Positions 60,484 to 64,000 of a stretch of DNA of 64,000 nt are shown here, piece by piece. The notes beneath the pieces were generated by a model, which was given only the letters and a program-made list of their open reading frames with translations, made no database searches and was not told the DNA's origin. Every line of letters begins with the position of its first letter. Positions within the stretch are counted from its first letter, which is position 1. A program made the position numbers and the translations under genes. Source of the stretch: Blasia pusilla (Eukaryota; Marchantiophyta; Marchantiopsida; Blasiales); contig CM114271.1 of the NCBI GenBank assembly GCA_050084515.1, forward strand, positions 45,694,001 to 45,758,000. Reading direction: 5' to 3'.

Positions 60484-63400
60484 AGACACTTCATTGTACC
60501 CAAATCTTGCATGCTAAATGCAAAACAACTCCTTTAACTCCCAAGGAACTGGTGTATCTGGCGTCGCTCTCCTCCTGTCAACTTAGGGCCCATATCTGGC
60601 TCCCAAGTTTCCATCGTGACTACGGTAGGACTCTCATGCGTGCGTGTTGGTTGTTGCTATGGTGCAACCCCATCTCGCACAACAGAACTCTCAACTCCAC
60701 GTGCAATTCCTGCAACCATGCTCGATGCTGTGACTACCATCTCCTGGCGTACTTGCAAAACATCCCAAGAAGTCCGAGGGTGTCTCTCCTGATCATCCCT
60801 AGTGTGTCAATCTCCTTGAATCTCGCCCCCAGTCACTGACTCAACCGTCTTGGTAGGCATTGGACTCACCAACGCAATAGCTATGATCCGTCGCATCCTC
60901 AAACGATGCTACTCACCTACGCTTAAGCTAAAAATCCAGGTCAAGAGTTCATGTCCATTGCGTGACCCAAGACATGACGTCGCAATGCCTCTGATAGTGA
61001 TGGTACTACCGTCACTCTTATGGGACTACCTCGTCCAACACTCGATTGGCCCTGACACGGCCAACCAACAATGACCAAATCTATGGCCCCTCCCTGCTCC
61101 AAGTCCTACGCTCCCAACAATGAAATATCCCTTGGTAGGGAACTATATTATCCCTCGACAAGGGATGCAGACAACAAGTAAGGAAAACGGAGACGTAACT
61201 ATGCCAAATGGTGAAGTGAAGCACGCATTGCAACATCATCAATCTCCATGTATATATACTGATGCACGCGCACTCCTACCTACAAAACAACAGCTAAACG
61301 AGTGCTGATCCCTCCAAAGAGATCCAACACCCGAATATCCTCCTTTGGAATGCGCCACACAATGGGTGTGGTATCCAAGGGCGTCATCATAGCACTCTCG
61401 GTTATCTCGGGTTTTTCTGACCCATTACGCTTTGGTGCAAACATCTCGCTCCACGCGGTCTGCACATGCTCACTGGCTAAGCATCAAAGCTCCTTCGTCG
61501 AGCCCCAAAGCGGCACCTCTCCTCCACGGACTGACCATCGCACCCCTCTCCATAACAATGTCAAGAATGAGAGTATCCTGTGCATGGACATGTCCCTCAA
61601 TCAAATCACTAGGCCAAATGATGGCGCTGCTAAATGCTGTTGAGGTTGCCATCTCTTATGGTTGGCGCTTCATCACTGCACTTGTGAATTGAACGGGTAA
61701 TGAGATAAGGCGCCCATCACCTGACTGCCATCTTGGTTTGTAGGATGCTGAATCCTCCTAGTAATCTAGGGGAAACCCCATCGGGTACAACACTGCTCCA
61801 CCAACCAAGACGTCGTAGGATTCTAGATCGGTCACTACCGCCTTGGCTCGCACCATGGACTCATCTATAGGGTGTCCGGGGAGAATCCTCACCACGACCT
61901 CACGTCGGGTGATATACTGTGTGGTACTCGCTATAACCAAGGATGTTGGTATCTGAAATGGACAACACTCCACATCGACCCTCATGAGGCCAAAACCTCT
62001 GAATGCCGCTTTCCCCAACATTAGGGGTTGCGCTCTTGAATCCAACAAGAAGCGTTGCAAACCAAAAGCTCTATCTCGTGGACTCACGAACTAGAAGACC
62101 TCTCCCCAACTTTACAGCAAAAAAAAACCAAGAGAAGCCATGGCACTCTCTATCATGGGTCTAGCGGGCATCTCTGCCATCCTTGCAGCCGCAGCCTACC
62201 ATGAATCTGACATGGATGGCCCAAGCATCAGCTCCAAGGGCAGGTCCAAGACCTCCTCTATAATCACCTCTAAACGTGATGCAGAACTCCAACTCCATGC
62301 TCACATCGCGTAGCAGCCAGCCGGAAAACCTTGACAGGCATACCTCCCAACGTCTTTACACTGGAAGCAAAAAGCAAAGGAGCGCGGTCCACAATACTGG
62401 CCACTCCTAACAACATGCTCGACACATGCTCCTCCTGAGCATCACCAATAGGAGTCGTTGCACTCCCTTCTCCCATTGCCCTACATGCCTGCACACCAAC
62501 AACATCACCAACTCTCCGAGAACTCTGATCAGGACCCATCGATGGGGTCCTCATCGCCTCGGACAACGTGAAGGACTGAGGAAGCCTCGTCTATTTCCTG
62601 GCTTCCCTTCGCTATGGTCCAACTCTGCGCTGCTCCACAAGTAATAATTGCATCGGCCTCCATGTGGGCAACCTCGCACATCCAACCAGGATCCTCCACA
62701 TCTCTCGCGGCTCCACAAGACGTCGATGCCATAGATTTGGCATCGGGTAACCTCAATGCCATAGCATCAATATCTTTCTTGAGATTTGTTTTATCGAGCA
62801 ACCATCCCGACCACATGCCTGGAATCCTCGACGCATCTAGGTGGTTGGACTCTACCTCCTCCATGGGCAACTCCACCATCCCCTTGGATGAATCCAACAC
62901 CTCGTCCCCCAATGGGACCACCTAGTGCACGACCTCTGGGCCCACCCTGACCGGGAACTCACTATGGTGCCCTTTCAGGCCCTCGATCTAGACGTAACTC
63001 AAGGTGCAAGCTGAAACACCTAGAGCATGTGTGATCGTACCTCGATAATAGTCACATTGATAACCTTATTATGCAAAGACCATCTCCTCCTCTATCCGAG
63101 GCACGCAACCATGACCCTCACGAGTGCACTCATGATGATGATGGGCTCCACCACATGACCAACAAATAATTGTAAGCGGCTGCTGTTAAGCCGCATATGA
63201 AGGTGCAGGTCTCTGTGGCATGGCCTCCCGATATCCTCCCCGATCTCCCTCGCACACGTGTCCACAGGGTTTGGTCCAACTTTGCGTACCATGACTGGAT
63301 AGCTTGAGCCTCTATCACCCCTTAGTGAAGTTAATCAACCAATGCAAGTGGGTGTAGGCCTCACGCAAACTCTCAGCCGGGCGCCTCTAGAAGTTGTGAA

Positions 63401-64000
63401 TGCTCCACAACTTCTTCGTCCGTACCCCGTGGTAGCTCGCCCTCAACTCAACGAAGAACTCAACCACGAGGTTGAACCAGGGACGAACTCGACCAGACGA
63501 TGCAAGTGCTCTAGTGCTAGTCAGCCATTGTACAACATCATTGGTGGAGGAACTCTCTCCTGACTCCTGCTCCTCACCTCGAAATGGCTCAATCCATGAC
63601 ACATAGTGTGGATCATAGTAGAGTCTCCATGCCTCAAGCTCATGGGCATATCTCTGCGAGAGCTTATGGTAGTCGTCCATGGGTGCCCCCTCTAAATGTT
63701 GGAACATTCGGTTCCATGCTGTAAATGGGTTGAACTCTCAGGAGTTCCTGGCCCATTGTGAGTCACACCAACTTCTAAACTCCTCAATGAAGTCGTGTAA
63801 CTCTATAGTGCCTATAGCACCCAAAAATCCACGCGGTCCTCTACCCCTCACTCAAGGAGTTATCCAAGAAAATTGGAAATTTCACTCACACCTTGGAACG
63901 GTGGCTATGGCAGCCCAACAAAAATGATCATAACTCCATGCTTCAATCTCCAAATCATGTATTTCTTCCATAACGTACACCACTTCCTGATCTACAACCT
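60484..64000 (-). pseudogene. PHD-gypsy gag, zinc knuckle and protease (5' part of the element)
   Basis: Read right to left from the window end. Gag capsid part (64,000-63,387): FLGAIGTIELHDFIEEF, then MFQHLEGAPMDDYHKLSQRY and EAWRLYYDPHYVSWIEPF. A knuckle-like CWSCGGAHHHHEC lies at about 63,110-63,170 in another frame. A Ser/Gly-rich and acidic spacer follows (62,921-62,270). The aspartic protease (62,087-61,758) reads LLDSRAQPLMLGKAA, with the catalytic DSG changed to DSR, and ends SYDVLVGGAVLYPMGFPLDY. At 60,610-60,490 the lead-in to RT (RRQIHQFLG, CFAFSMQDLGTMKC) stops at about 60,484 where the CACTA begins. I infer it is the same element as 48,806-50,285, because strand and domain order fit. 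Confidence 0.65.

Overview
This window looks like plant nuclear DNA. It has interrupted genes with GT-AG introns, a malectin-like/LRR receptor kinase gene of a land-plant type, and several classes of plant transposable element (Ty1/copia, two or three Ty3/gypsy families, CACTA, and probably Helitron). Exactly which land plant cannot be read from the sequence. The gypsy families and the dense decay of elements fit a large, repeat-rich genome. All calls come from reading motifs by eye; no database search was run.

Layout. 1-2.9 kb: the broken 3' end of a chromodomain-bearing gypsy element, its LTR, then a broken gag of a second gypsy family (here called family X). 2.9-6.3 kb: a CACTA terminus relic, then a reversed copia fragment (minus strand). 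6.3-9.8 kb: a plus-strand gypsy relic of a third family, here called PHD-gypsy, ending in a long LTR. 10.0-20.1 kb: a tandem array of ~330-bp units, split by a nearly full-length copia element (13,413-18,710). 21.5-22.5 kb: a copia scrap and a truncated PHD-gypsy LTR. 22.5-29.4 kb: mostly gene-free, with a perfect 38-bp inverted repeat and a probable Helitron Rep fragment.

29.4-36.1 kb holds the only host-type gene: a receptor-like kinase with signal peptide, malectin-like ectodomain, LRRs, one membrane helix and a cytoplasmic kinase. All kinase exons join in frame and keep every key catalytic motif, while the ectodomain exons carry at least two frameshifts. A second, decayed copy lies at 40.2-43.6 kb. 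Between them are a SWIM zinc-finger ORF relic, a reversed LTR fragment with a 142-bp GA run, and a tRNA-fMet(CAU)-like sequence of organellar type.

45.8-64 kb is a nest. A second copia copy (from 45,751) is broken at 48,805/48,806 by a minus-strand PHD-gypsy element that runs off the window end. The inside of that element is itself replaced by a block (about 50,286-60,483) made of a family X gypsy fragment plus a CACTA element with both of its proteins. The PHD-gypsy integrase ends in a PHD finger, a histone-tail reader module, at the place where the chromovirus at the window start carries a chromodomain. The same tail can be recognised in the 6.3-9.8 kb copy. Every transposon coding region is broken by stops, frameshifts or deletions.
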